A stretch of 11,820 nt of DNA from an uncultured Collinsella sp. Its GTDB lineage: Bacteria > Actinomycetota > Coriobacteriia > Coriobacteriales > Coriobacteriaceae. Each line of letters starts with the position of its first letter. The first letter of the stretch is position 1. The stretch lies in contig URTP01000056.1 in the NCBI GenBank assembly GCA_900550835.1, positions 1 through 11,820 of the forward strand, read 5' to 3'. Positions 1-6,776 of the stretch are shown here, one piece after another. The notes beneath the pieces are model-generated. The model was not told where the DNA came from. It searched no databases and worked only from the letters and a program-made list of their open reading frames with translations. A program made the position numbers and the translations under genes.

Positions 1-2
1 AG

Positions 3-767
3 CGCCAGCAGCTGAACCTGCTCTACCTCATCCATCAGTATTTCGAGATTCGCGCGGGTCACACCCCGGCTGTGCCGCTGGTGAGCATTTTTGGTGCCAA
101 GGCCGCCCCAGCTTACATCATCGCCAAGGATATCATCCACGCTTTGCTGATCCTGTCCAAAGTGATTGCCGCTGACCCGCTGGTAGCCCCCTGGCTGCAG
201 GTCGTGTTTGTGGAAAACTATAACGTGACCGCCGCCGAAAAGATGATCCCCGCCTGCGATCTTTCGGAGCAGATCAGCCTGGCCTCCAAGGAGGCGAGCG
301 GCACCTCCAACATGAAGTTCATGCTCAACGGTGCCCTGACCCTGTGCACGCTCGACGGTGCCAATGTCGAGATCGCCGAGCTCGTGGGTGACGAGAACAT
401 CTACACCTTTGGTGCCTCGTCCAAGCAGGTCGAGCAGCTCTACGCCGACGGCACCTACAACGCCAGTGCGCTCTACCGCAAGCCCGGCATTAAACTGCTA
501 GTGGACTTCATCACCAACCCGGCCTTTATGGCGACCGGCAACGCTGAGCGCCTGCAGCGCCTGCACGACGACATTAAGGGTAAGGACTGGTTTATGGCCC
601 TACTCGACATTGAGGAGTACATCCAGACCAAGGAGCGCGTGCTGGCCGACTACGAGGACCAGGACGCTTGGATGCGCAAGGCGCTGATCAACATCGCCAA
701 CGCCGGCACCTTCTCGTCCGACCGTACGATCTCCCAGTACAACGACGAGATCTGGCACCTGAGCTAG
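3..767 (+). CDS. glgP: Glycogen/maltodextrin phosphorylase, C-terminal part (5' end outside window)
   Basis: GT35 phosphorylase that releases glucose-1-phosphate from the non-reducing ends of alpha-1,4-glucans in the cytosol. The frame is open from the window edge (first full codon at base 3), so the N-terminal catalytic half lies upstream. Visible landmarks are RQQLNLLYLIHQYF at the window start, VFVENYNVT, and the strongly conserved block EASGTSNMKFMLNGAL. The lysine of that block (codon 315-317) is the Schiff-base lysine that carries pyridoxal phosphate in this family. It is followed by TLDGANVEI and ends in SSDRTISQYNDEIW, a normal C-terminus for the family. Glycogen-type and maltodextrin-type enzymes cannot be told apart from this half. 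The gene is convergent with the sugar ABC operon and closed by a strong terminator. No oddities seen. Confidence 0.95.
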   Translation, partial: RQQLNLLYLIHQYFEIRAGHTPAVPLVSIFGAKAAPAYIIAKDIIHALLILSKVIAADPLVAPWLQVVFVENYNVTAAEKMIPACDLSEQISLASKEASGTSNMKFMLNGALTLCTLDGANVEIAELVGDENIYTFGASSKQVEQLYADGTYNASALYRKPGIKLLVDFITNPAFMATGNAERLQRLHDDIKGKDWFMALLDIEEYIQTKERVLADYEDQDAWMRKALINIANAGTFSSDRTISQYNDEIWHLS

Positions 768-794
768 CTCATTCCCCTTACCCATCCTCTTGAG

Positions 795-827
795 AAACGG
801 AGTCGTGGCAACACGGCTCCGTTTTTT
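795..827 (+). terminator. Rho-independent terminator of the phosphorylase gene
   Basis: A 12-13 bp stem with one G-U wobble (left arm 795-807, right arm 812-824) and a GCAA tetraloop runs into six T (822-827). It begins 27 bases after the phosphorylase stop codon. Confidence 0.93.
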
Positions 828-867
828 GTGCCCGCACGTTACCCTGTGATCCGACTCGGCCAAACAA

Positions 868-1089
868 TCTCGATCCGTAGCAATTACTCAACCAAAACGG
901 TCCCAGCCGTTACAGATTGAGACATACCGGCCCCTCCCCTTGGGTTTATCTCAATCTGTAACATCTAGCAGGTGTAATTCGCCTTTGGTGTTACAGATTT
1001 AGATGAAATGGTTAGCTCAGCGGAACCGCCTCGATCTGTAACATCTAACGTCCGAAATCGGCCCTATCCGTTACAGATCGAGACAAACG
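868..1089. repeat. Six-copy array of an alternating-orientation ~19 bp repeat
   Basis: A motif resembling GTTACAGATYGAGACAAA occurs six times in strictly alternating orientation: about 868-886 (minus, degenerate), 908-925 (plus), 949-967 (minus), 988-1006 (plus), 1029-1047 (minus), 1068-1086 (plus). Starts are spaced 40, 41, 39, 41 and 39 bases apart, so the array is also an ~80 bp direct repeat of an inverted pair. The ~20 bp segments between copies are unrelated to one another. Minus-orientation copies 3 and 5 share an extra TAGAT before the core, while plus copies 2 and 6 have CC there. Adjacent copies can pair into ~17 bp stems with ~20-base loops. The array fills most of the 456-base gene-free gap between two convergent units. 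Function unknown. I saw no further copy in the window. Confidence 0.85.
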
Positions 1090-1110
1090 ACCGGTCAGAC
1101 AGTCCCAACA

Positions 1111-1155
1111 CAAAGAAAGGCCCCCCTCTCGCCTAGTGGACGGGAGGGGAGCCTT
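1111..1155 (-). terminator. Rho-independent terminator of the sugar ABC operon
   Basis: Read on the minus strand, a 15-base G+C-rich stem (arms 1141-1155 and 1117-1131, one mismatch and one G-U pair, 9-base loop) ends in CCTTTCTTTG. It lies about 70 bases after the ATPase stop codon at 1224-1226. Confidence 0.88.
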
Positions 1156-1223
1156 ATATGTGACCGCGGCAAAAGGATGGCAATACCGCAGTCGCCCAAA
1201 GGGAGGGCCTGGATGCACCGGGC

Positions 1224-2423
1224 CTAGATAAGGTTCTTGCCAGACACCTTATCGAAGAGATGGGTCGCATTCTTCTCGAACTTGAACCAGATGGGGTCGC
1301 CCGCCTTGAGCGCACCCTTGGCCTCAAGGTCGACAACGGGAATGATCAGGACGAACTGGCCATCGGGAGCAGTCACGTGGACATGCTCGGTCGAACCCAT
1401 GAGCTCGGTCACCTCGACGGTACCCTGGAGCGCACCCTCCTCGTCCTTATCGGCAAGCAGGATCTGCTCGGGGCGCACGCCGGCCGTGATCTCCTTCACG
1501 TCGCCGCCATCCCAGTTGAGAGCAAGCTGAGCGCAGGTCTCGGGGGCGAGCGCCACGTTCATATCCTCGGTCTTGACGGTAAAGCCGTTGCCCGAGCGCA
1601 CCAGCTGGGCATCGAAGAAGTTCATCTGCGGCACGCCGATAAAGCCTGCGACAAAGATGTTCGCGGGATGGTTGAAGACCTCCTGCGGGGTGGCGATCTG
1701 CTGGACGACGCCGTCCTTCATGACCACGATGCGGTCGCCGAGGGTCATGGCCTCGGTCTGGTCGTGGGTGACGTAGATGAACGTGCCCTTGATCTCGTGG
1801 CGCAGCTTGATGAGCTCGGCACGCATCTGGTTACGCAGCTTGGCGTCCAGGTTGGACAGCGGCTCGTCCATCAGGAAGACCTTAGGATCGCGCACGATGG
1901 CGCGGCCGATAGCAACGCGCTGACGCTGGCCGCCCGAAAGCGCCTTGGGCTTACGGTCGAGGTACTCGGTGATACCCAAGATCTCGGCAGCGGAGCGAAC
2001 CTTGCGGTCGATCTCGTCCTTGGGGACCTTCTTGAGCTCAAGCGTAAACGCCATGTTCTCGTACACCGTCATATTGGGGTACAGAGCATAGCTCTGGAAC
2101 ACCATGGCGATATCGCGGTCCTTGGGCGCCACGTCGTTGACGCGCTTGCCGTCGATGAGCACGTCGCCCGAAGTGATGTCCTCCAGGCCAGCGACCATGC
2201 GCATCGTCGTGGACTTACCGCAGCCAGAGGGGCCAACGAGGACGATGAACTCCTGGTCGTGAACGGTGAGGTTGAAGTCCTCTACAGCGAGCACACCGTC
2301 CTCGGTAACCTTGAGGTTGTGCTTCTTCTCCTCGGTCTTCTTCTTTTTGCCAAAGAAGCCCTTCTTTTTGGACTCGTTGTTGGGATACACCTTCTGAACA
2401 TGTTTGAGAACGATCTCGGCCAT
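1224..2423 (-). CDS. ugpC: Sugar ABC transporter ATP-binding protein, MalK/MsmK/UgpC family
   Basis: Cytosolic ATPase subunit that powers CUT1-type sugar importers. The 399 residues show Walker A GPSGCGKST (64-72), Q-loop Q110, signature LSGGQ (162-166), Walker B VFLMDE (182-187) with catalytic E187, and H-loop H220. From about 265 to the end there is a TOBE/OB-type regulatory domain (GVRPEQILL) as in MalK. The symbol follows the family name commonly used and does not imply glycerol-3-phosphate as substrate. Start ATG has CGAAAGGT upstream. Last gene of the four-gene operon, separated from the MalG-like gene by 68 bases containing a hairpin (2442-2466). Odd point: a lysine-rich insertion at about 15-40 lies between the A-loop tyrosine (Y13) and the first core strands, placing Walker A ~28 residues later than in E. 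coli MalK. Such ATPases often serve several permeases. Confidence 0.93.
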   Translation of the reverse strand: MAEIVLKHVQKVYPNNESKKKGFFGKKKKTEEKKHNLKVTEDGVLAVEDFNLTVHDQEFIVLVGPSGCGKSTTMRMVAGLEDITSGDVLIDGKRVNDVAPKDRDIAMVFQSYALYPNMTVYENMAFTLELKKVPKDEIDRKVRSAAEILGITEYLDRKPKALSGGQRQRVAIGRAIVRDPKVFLMDEPLSNLDAKLRNQMRAELIKLRHEIKGTFIYVTHDQTEAMTLGDRIVVMKDGVVQQIATPQEVFNHPANIFVAGFIGVPQMNFFDAQLVRSGNGFTVKTEDMNVALAPETCAQLALNWDGGDVKEITAGVRPEQILLADKDEEGALQGTVEVTELMGSTEHVHVTAPDGQFVLIIPVVDLEAKGALKAGDPIWFKFEKNATHLFDKVSGKNLI

Positions 2424-2441
2424 GTCTCTACCTTTCGATAC

Positions 2442-2466
2442 GCGGCGCCACGCTGAGGGGCGCCGC
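2442..2466 (-). promoter_or_regulatory. Intercistronic hairpin before the ATPase gene
   Basis: A perfect 8 bp G+C stem (arms 2442-2449 and 2459-2466, 9-base loop) lies about five bases upstream of the ATPase gene's ribosome-binding site in the operon mRNA. No T-run follows, so it is unlikely to be a full terminator. It more plausibly affects mRNA stability or translation initiation. Confidence 0.6.
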
Positions 2467-2491
2467 AGAAACTTGCAAAACAGTTACGGCA

Positions 2492-3331
2492 TCAGCCCTT
2501 GACGGCACCTGCCACCACACCGTCGATGATGTACTTCTGGCAGAAGATGTACATGATGACGATGGGGACAACGACCATCATGATGCAGGCCATCATGGGG
2601 CCGAGCTCGACGTGGCCATAGCCGCCACGGAAGTACTGGATCAAGATAGGAATGGTCTTGTACTTGGTGGAGTCGAGCGTAAGGTAGGGCAGCAGGTAGT
2701 CGTTCCAGACCCACATGGTCTCGAGGATGCCGACCGAAAGATAGGTGGGCTTCATGATGGGAAGGACGATCTTAAAGAACACCTGAACCGGGTTGCAGCC
2801 GTCAATCATGGCCGCCTCCTCGATCTCGAGCGGGATGTTCTTTACAAAGCCGGCGAACATAAAGACCGCCAGGCCCGCGCCAAAGCCCAGATAGATAAAG
2901 CAGATGTTGAACGGCGTGTTGAAGCCGATGCGGTCCGCCAAATTGGACAGCGTGAACATGAGCATCTGGAACGGTACGACCATCGAGAACACGAACAGGT
3001 AATAGAAGAAGTTCGAGATCTTGCTGTTGACGCGAACCACGTACCAAGCGCACATGGAGCAGCACACCAAGATCAGCACGACCGACGTGACCGTGATAAT
3101 GAGCGAGTACATAAATGCCGAGGCAAAACCCTGCTCGTTAAGAGCGTGCACGTAGTTTGCAAGGCCGTTGAACGTCTCGGGCGTGAGCAGGTCGAACGCC
3201 GTGGTGGTGCTGATTGCGGTCGCTTTCTTAAAGGAATTGAGCGCAATCATGAACACGGGGTAGATCCATGCGAGCGACAGGATCGTAAAGAAGATCGAGA
3301 GCGCGCGGTTGATAGCCTTATCGCGTTTCAT
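2492..3331 (-). CDS. Sugar ABC transporter permease, MalG/UgpE/MsmG-like
   Basis: Inner-membrane permease of a CUT1 carbohydrate importer, 279 residues, a normal length. Hydrophobic segments are visible at about 12-34, 73-99, 107-129, 140-162, 196-216 and 244-265. The cytoplasmic EAA loop that docks on the ATPase is at 170-195 (IEEAAMIDGCNPVQVFFKIVLP). The C-terminus YIIDGVVAGAVKG is typical of MalG-type subunits. Translationally coupled to the upstream MalF-like gene: stop TAA and start ATG share one base (TAATG at 3333-3329). An ideal AAGGAGGT (3341-3348) lies inside the last codons of the upstream gene, nine bases before the ATG. Substrate cannot be read from the permease. Confidence 0.93.
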   Translation of the reverse strand: MKRDKAINRALSIFFTILSLAWIYPVFMIALNSFKKATAISTTTAFDLLTPETFNGLANYVHALNEQGFASAFMYSLIITVTSVVLILVCCSMCAWYVVRVNSKISNFFYYLFVFSMVVPFQMLMFTLSNLADRIGFNTPFNICFIYLGFGAGLAVFMFAGFVKNIPLEIEEAAMIDGCNPVQVFFKIVLPIMKPTYLSVGILETMWVWNDYLLPYLTLDSTKYKTIPILIQYFRGGYGHVELGPMMACIMMVVVPIVIMYIFCQKYIIDGVVAGAVKG

Positions 3332-4185
3332 TACTGCTGCACCTCCTTGGACCTCGTGGCCTTAAGCTGAATCATAGAGATGGCGACGACCAGGATGCAG
3401 AAGATAACTGCCTTGGCCTGACCGATGCCCTGCCATGCGATGCCGGCACGCGAGTAGAACGTGTTGTAGATGTTCAGGGCGAGCATCTCGGTGGAGTGCG
3501 CCGGAGCGCCACCGGTAAGGGCGAGGTTCTGATCGAACAGCTTAAAGCCGTTGGTGATGGACAGGAACAGGCAGATAGTGATGGTCGGCATCAGATTGGG
3601 GATCTTAACCTTCCAGAACGTCTGCCATGCCGTGGCACCGTCAACCTTGGCGGCCTCGATGTAATCGGACGGAATGGACTGCAGACCGGCAATGTAGATG
3701 ATCATCATGTAGCCGACCTGTTGCCACAGGGTCAGGATGATAAGGCCCCAGAAGCCAGCGGCGGAGTTGAGGGCGATAAGCTGGGCACCCACGTTGGAGA
3801 GCAGGCAGTTGATCAGAATCTGCCAAATGTAACCCAGTACAATGCCGCCAATCAGGTTAGGCATAAAGAAAATCGTACGGAAGATGTTGGTGCCCTTGAG
3901 CGCCTTGCGAGTGAGCGCCTGCGCAATGGCCAGCGCGATCACGTTGATGAGCACCGTCGACAGGAAGGCAAACGCCACGGTAAAGAAGAACGACGTGGAG
4001 AACTGCGGATCGGACAGCGCGCGCACGTAGTTCTCGATACCGACAAAGTGCGCGTTATTGATGGTAATAAACTGGCAGAACGAGAGATAGAAACCCTGGA
4101 TAAAGGGAATCACGAACCCGATCATAAACGCCAGGCACGTGGGCAGCATAAAGAGCGGCCACCAGCGCTTGAGTGCTTTGCCCAT
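3331..4185 (-). CDS. Sugar ABC transporter permease, MalF/UgpA/MsmF-like
   Basis: First permease subunit of the CUT1 importer, 284 residues. It starts with a short cytoplasmic basic stretch (MGKALKRWW), then hydrophobic segments at about 10-34, 65-92, 104-127, 145-168, 200-215 and 256-273. The EAA loop is at 176-200 (IEAAKVDGATAWQTFWKVKIP). It lacks the long periplasmic insertion of enterobacterial MalF and so resembles the MsmF/UgpA type. Start ATG has AAAGGA about seven bases upstream. It follows the binding-protein gene across an 87-base gap that holds a strong hairpin (4206-4241), and overlaps the next permease gene by one base. Confidence 0.93.
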   Translation of the reverse strand: MGKALKRWWPLFMLPTCLAFMIGFVIPFIQGFYLSFCQFITINNAHFVGIENYVRALSDPQFSTSFFFTVAFAFLSTVLINVIALAIAQALTRKALKGTNIFRTIFFMPNLIGGIVLGYIWQILINCLLSNVGAQLIALNSAAGFWGLIILTLWQQVGYMMIIYIAGLQSIPSDYIEAAKVDGATAWQTFWKVKIPNLMPTITICLFLSITNGFKLFDQNLALTGGAPAHSTEMLALNIYNTFYSRAGIAWQGIGQAKAVIFCILVVAISMIQLKATRSKEVQQ

Positions 4186-4205
4186 AGAAGGGTCCTTTCA
4201 ATATG

Positions 4206-4241
4206 CAGGGGGCGGGCAAACCTACGTCTGCCCGCCCCCTG
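4206..4241 (-). promoter_or_regulatory. Strong intercistronic hairpin between binding-protein and permease genes
   Basis: A perfect 13 bp inverted repeat of G+C-rich sequence (arms 4206-4218 and 4229-4241) with a 10-base loop lies 31 bases after the binding-protein stop and about eight bases before the MalF-like gene's ribosome-binding site. The minus strand after it reads CATATTGAAAGG, with no T-run. It therefore suggests an mRNA-stabilising or partial-attenuation element that keeps binding protein in excess over permease, as intercistronic hairpins do in other binding-protein operons. The role is inferred. Confidence 0.75.
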
Positions 4242-4272
4242 TCGCTAATCAGATAGCTTGGGCAGCAACTGC

Positions 4273-5589
4273 TTACTCGGAAGCAGCCTTCTCGGTCTTC
4301 CAGCCATCGACGAAGGCGTTCTTGACGCCGTCCCACTTGGTGTTGTCGGCAGCATAAGCGATGAGAGCCTGCTTGAGGTTCTTCTTCCACTCCTCGGAGG
4401 GGATGTAAACGAAGTCCCAAGCGACGGTCTTCTTGCCGTCCTTGGCCATAGCAACGGCCTGCTGAGAGAAGACGTTGGTGGTCTCCTTAGCGCTCTTGAA
4501 CGGGGCGGTCAGACCCATCTTGTCAGCGATGATGCTGGTGGCGGTGTCAGAAGTGACGCACCAATACATGAAGTCCTCGGTGGCCTTCTGGGCATCCTCG
4601 GAAGCCTGGGAGCTGACGCACCAGTAGTTCTCGCCGCCGGAGCACAGGCCCTGGTTCTCCTCGCCGTCGACGCCGATGTAGATCGGCAGCATGCCGAGCT
4701 GGTCGTCGGTCATACCGGCCTTGGTGAGGTCGGCGTAGGCCCAAGAGCCGTTCTGATAGAAGACGGCCTTGCCGGTTGCGAACTCGTTGGTGGCGTCGTC
4801 ACCGGTCTTGGAGGCGAGCTGCGAAGGATCGCAGGTGGAGTCGGTGATGTACAGGTCGAAGATCTGCTTAAAGTTGTCGAGATACTCGCCCTTGATCTCG
4901 TCGTCCTCCTGATTGTGCTCCTTCTCGAACTCGTAGTAGAGCGGGAGGTTGGCGAGGTGCGTGGTGTAGCGCCAGCTGGAGGAGTCATCCATACCGGCGG
5001 AAGTGAAGGCACCGTCAACGCCGAGCTCGTCCTTGCGGGCCTGGATGTCATCGGCGCAAGCCTTCAGCTTGTCGAAGGAGTTGATGTCCTCGGCCTTGTA
5101 GCCGGCCTTCTCGAGGAGCTCCTTGTTGTAAATGATGCCGTAGCTCTCCTGAACCCAGTCGATACCCAGATCCTTGCCGTCGGACTGCAGCGCCAGGGAG
5201 TCGTCGATGAGCTCGCCGCGGAGCTTGGTGTCGGAAAGATCGGCGCAGTAGTCCTTCCAGTTCTTAAGGCCGGTGGGGCCGTTGACCTGGAACAGCGTCG
5301 GAGCGGAGCTCTTGGACATCTCGGACTTGAGCTTCTCCTCGTAGGTGTTGGAGGCGGCGGTCACGATCTTGACCTCGACGCCCTTCTCCTTCTTGTACGC
5401 CTTGGCGATCTCCTTCCACTCCTTGTCGACCTCGGGCTTGAACTGGAGGAAGTAAACCTCGGCAGCGTCACCAGAAGCAGAGGAGCCAGAGCCGGCAGAA
5501 CCACCGCAGCCCACGAGGCCCAGACCAAGAACCGCAGCCGCGGAACCAGCAAAGCCCAGGAACTGCCTTCTGCTCATTTCGTTCTTCAT
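4273..5589 (-). CDS. Extracellular sugar-binding lipoprotein (ABC solute-binding protein, family 1)
   Basis: Captures the sugar outside the membrane and delivers it to the two permeases. The 438 residues begin with a signal containing a twin-arginine motif SRRQFLG (6-12), a hydrophobic run, and lipobox LVGC with the predicted lipidated cysteine at 28. A small Gly/Ser/Ala-rich tether follows. The mature part is UgpB/MsmE/MalE-like: ATNEFATGKAVFYQNGSWAY and ENYWCVSSQASEDAQKATEDFMYW fit the family. ATG at 5589 was chosen over the GTG at 5607 because GAAAGGGTGG (5605-5596) lies six bases before the ATG. First gene of the operon, with a 31-base gap to the following intercistronic hairpin. The sugar is unknown; alpha-glucans or alpha-glucosides are favoured only by the neighbouring phosphorylase, regulator and PTS gene. 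Confidence 0.92.
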   Translation of the reverse strand: MKNEMSRRQFLGFAGSAAAVLGLGLVGCGGSAGSGSSASGDAAEVYFLQFKPEVDKEWKEIAKAYKKEKGVEVKIVTAASNTYEEKLKSEMSKSSAPTLFQVNGPTGLKNWKDYCADLSDTKLRGELIDDSLALQSDGKDLGIDWVQESYGIIYNKELLEKAGYKAEDINSFDKLKACADDIQARKDELGVDGAFTSAGMDDSSSWRYTTHLANLPLYYEFEKEHNQEDDEIKGEYLDNFKQIFDLYITDSTCDPSQLASKTGDDATNEFATGKAVFYQNGSWAYADLTKAGMTDDQLGMLPIYIGVDGEENQGLCSGGENYWCVSSQASEDAQKATEDFMYWCVTSDTATSIIADKMGLTAPFKSAKETTNVFSQQAVAMAKDGKKTVAWDFVYIPSEEWKKNLKQALIAYAADNTKWDGVKNAFVDGWKTEKAASE

Positions 5590-5612
5590 TACAATCCACC
5601 CTTTCACACCGT

Positions 5613-5631
5613 GGCGGCACCCTTTGCCGCC
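5613..5631 (-). promoter_or_regulatory. Leader hairpin before the binding-protein gene
   Basis: A perfect 6 bp GGCGGC/GCCGCC stem with a 7-base loop lies in the predicted 5' UTR, ending about seven bases before the ribosome-binding site at 5605-5596. Position and composition match the hairpins before the other two free-standing ribosome-binding sites of this operon. Confidence 0.45.
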
Positions 5632-5671
5632 GCCTTCGGAGATTGGCTCGGGGACTTTGCCCCTTTTGCTG

Positions 5672-5682
5672 ACTTGTACAAT
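5672..5682. promoter_or_regulatory. Possible operator, ACTTGTACAAT
   Basis: The 8-base palindrome TTGTACAA, centred 26 bases from the operator at 5698-5709, carries the same TTGT/ACAA half-sites but with the central four bases missing. It may be an accessory or degenerate site for the adjacent GntR regulator, or overlap the ABC operon promoter. Confidence 0.35.
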
Positions 5683-5697
5683 ACGCTATTTGGCTAG

Positions 5698-5709
5698 TTG
5701 TTTGAACAA
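5698..5709. promoter_or_regulatory. Predicted GntR operator upstream of the ABC operon (TTGTTTGAACAA)
   Basis: This near-palindrome differs at one base from TTGTnTAnACAA, the arrangement of known TreR-type operators of the GntR/HutC family. It lies about 110 bases before the binding-protein start codon. Related motifs recur at 5773-5784, 6668-6677 and 6790-6799, on both sides of the regulator gene. The link to that regulator is inferred. Confidence 0.55.
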
Positions 5710-5755
5710 GTATTACTAGAGCGGTAGAAAAACTTCGGTGAACGGTAATTTCAAC

Positions 5756-5784
5756 TTGATACTTGACAAGTTTTGTATAAACAA
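5756..5784 (-). promoter_or_regulatory. Candidate promoter of the ABC operon overlapped by operator TTGTATAAACAA
   Basis: The sequence TTGTATAAACAA (5773-5784) fits TTGTnTAnACAA exactly, and the perfect palindrome ACTTGACAAGT (5761-5771) adjoins it. On the minus strand TTGTTT (5784-5779) and TATCAA (5761-5756), exactly 17 bases apart, are possible -35 and -10 boxes. The hexamers are weak, and the promoter could lie nearer the gene. The operator is better supported than the promoter. Confidence 0.45.
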
Positions 5785-5802
5785 TTATTTGTTATCGAAT
5801 GC

Positions 5803-5857
5803 AGAGAAAACGCCCGGTCAAGCCGATGCATCGTCGGTTTGACCGGGCGTTTTCTCT
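5803..5857 (-). terminator. Long-stem terminator after the GntR gene
   Basis: A 24 bp stem with a single G-U wobble (arms 5803-5826 and 5834-5857) and a 7-base loop begins 39 bases after the regulator stop codon at 5896-5898. On the minus strand the distal arm ends in TTTTCTCTGC. On the plus strand it ends in TTTTCTCTTT, so it may work in both directions and insulate the ABC operator region from the regulator gene. Confidence 0.82.
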
Positions 5858-5895
5858 TTGAGGGCATGAGTCTCGTCAGGCTGCGAGCTAGCCGG

Positions 5896-6615
5896 CTATC
5901 GCTTGGAGTTGACGCGGTAGTGGAAGATCTCGGGATGCGTGCGGGCATGCGTGACCTCGAACAAGATGCCGTCCGAAGTGTACGACTGGCTCTCCATGAC
6001 GGCGACACAGTTGTACTTGCCAAGGTCCAAGTAGCTGCAGTCCTCATCGTTGGCGAGCTCGACACTCACCGTACGGCGGCTCGCCATCACTTTGATGCCG
6101 CGCTTGTGCTCCAGATAGCCGTAGATAGAATCCGCCGCGATCTCGGGGGTCAGGCCCTTGGCGATCGACGCCAAAAAGTAGCCGTGGTCCACCTGGCGCG
6201 CGCTGCCGTTGAGGCTTCGGACACGCACGACGCGAATCAGCTCCTCGCCCACCTTAAAGCCCAGGCGACGAGAGAGTTGCTCAGTGCAAATCAAATGTTC
6301 AAAAGACTTGACCTCGGTCGATGCGACGGCATTGTTGCGTTTTGCGAACTCGCCAAACGACTCAACCTCTTCGAGTGCGCCCAGCATGTCGGTTTCGCCC
6401 TTAAGCCAAATAACGCGCACGCCCTTACCGTGTATAGGCTGCACAAACATCTGGTCGGCCAGCATGCTCAAGGCGCGTCGAACGGTATTGCGCGTGCAGC
6501 CAAACTCCGCGGTCAGCTCGGCTTCGGTTGGCAGCATCTCCTGAAACGCATAGGTCCCGTTGATGATGCGCGAACGGATCTCGCGGTAGATTCCTTCGTA
6601 AATCGCTTTTGGCAT
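5896..6615 (-). CDS. GntR-family transcriptional regulator, HutC/UTRA type (TreR-like)
   Basis: Sugar- or sugar-phosphate-responsive repressor, 239 residues. The N-terminal winged helix-turn-helix spans about 5-70: IYREIRSRIINGTY, LPTEAELTAEFGCTRNTVRRALSML, and the wing QPIHGKGVRV. A UTRA ligand-binding domain follows (about 90-235), with DHGYF, GLTPEIAADSIYGYLE and a C-terminal ILFEVTHARTHPEIFHYRV typical of the HutC subfamily. Length and layout match TreR. Start ATG is preceded by AGAGGTG. Divergent from the PTS-HAD gene, with 224 bases between, and in the same direction as the downstream ABC operon but separated from it by a strong terminator. TTGTnTAnAC-type sites lie in both flanking intergenic regions, so autoregulation and control of both transport units are likely. 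The effector is unknown; for TreR-type members it is usually a phosphorylated disaccharide. Confidence 0.9.
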   Translation of the reverse strand: MPKAIYEGIYREIRSRIINGTYAFQEMLPTEAELTAEFGCTRNTVRRALSMLADQMFVQPIHGKGVRVIWLKGETDMLGALEEVESFGEFAKRNNAVASTEVKSFEHLICTEQLSRRLGFKVGEELIRVVRVRSLNGSARQVDHGYFLASIAKGLTPEIAADSIYGYLEHKRGIKVMASRRTVSVELANDEDCSYLDLGKYNCVAVMESQSYTSDGILFEVTHARTHPEIFHYRVNSKR

Positions 6616-6667
6616 GATTTCACCTCTAATGAATATGTATGGCTAGGCACGATAGCATTTCTTAAAG

Positions 6668-6677
6668 TTGTTTAAAC
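6668..6677. promoter_or_regulatory. Predicted GntR operator, TTGTTTAAAC (repressor-proximal copy)
   Basis: Contains the perfect palindrome GTTTAAAC and matches TTGTnTAnAC. It lies 53 bases upstream of the regulator start codon and is identical over ten bases to the site at 6790-6799 in front of the PTS gene, suggesting autoregulation. Confidence 0.55.
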
Positions 6678-6716
6678 CGATTATCGGTAAAGCACGGATT
6701 ATTTACCGTCGACGGT
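6676..6716. promoter_or_regulatory. Cluster of nested palindromes in the divergent intergenic region
   Basis: Three perfect symmetries overlap: ACCGATTATCGGT (6676-6688), CGGTAAA facing TTTACCG (6685-6691 and 6702-6708), and ACCGTCGACGGT (6705-6716). They share ACCG/CGGT half-sites that differ from the TTGT/ACAA sites of the predicted GntR operators, suggesting a second DNA-binding protein. Function not established. Confidence 0.4.
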
Positions 6717-6776
6717 TCCCACGAAACCCAAATCGGACCGAATCAAAACCGTCAATGCGGCAAGCAGCCAGTCCTC

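Noticed and set aside
868..1089. CRISPR array interpretation of the six repeats
   Set aside because: The repeats are ~19 bp, diverged, and alternate in orientation, with no cas genes nearby. CRISPR repeats are direct and nearly identical.
1260..2456. 398-codon plus-strand reading frame opposite the ATPase gene
   Set aside because: It is antisense to a gene with every ABC ATPase motif, its translation is a low-complexity mix of Leu, Asp, Val and His, and it lacks any recognisable domain. Long antisense frames are expected in G+C-rich codon-biased DNA.
1224..5589. Glycerol-3-phosphate (Ugp) transporter
   Set aside because: The subunits belong to the broad CUT1 family shared by Ugp, Mal and Msm systems. 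Nothing seen points to glycerol-3-phosphate, while the phosphorylase and TreR-like neighbours favour a sugar.
4258..5697. 479-codon plus-strand reading frame opposite the binding-protein gene
   Set aside because: A shadow frame with repetitive Leu/Val/Gly-rich translation and no domain, opposite a clear lipoprotein gene with signal, lipobox and ribosome-binding site.
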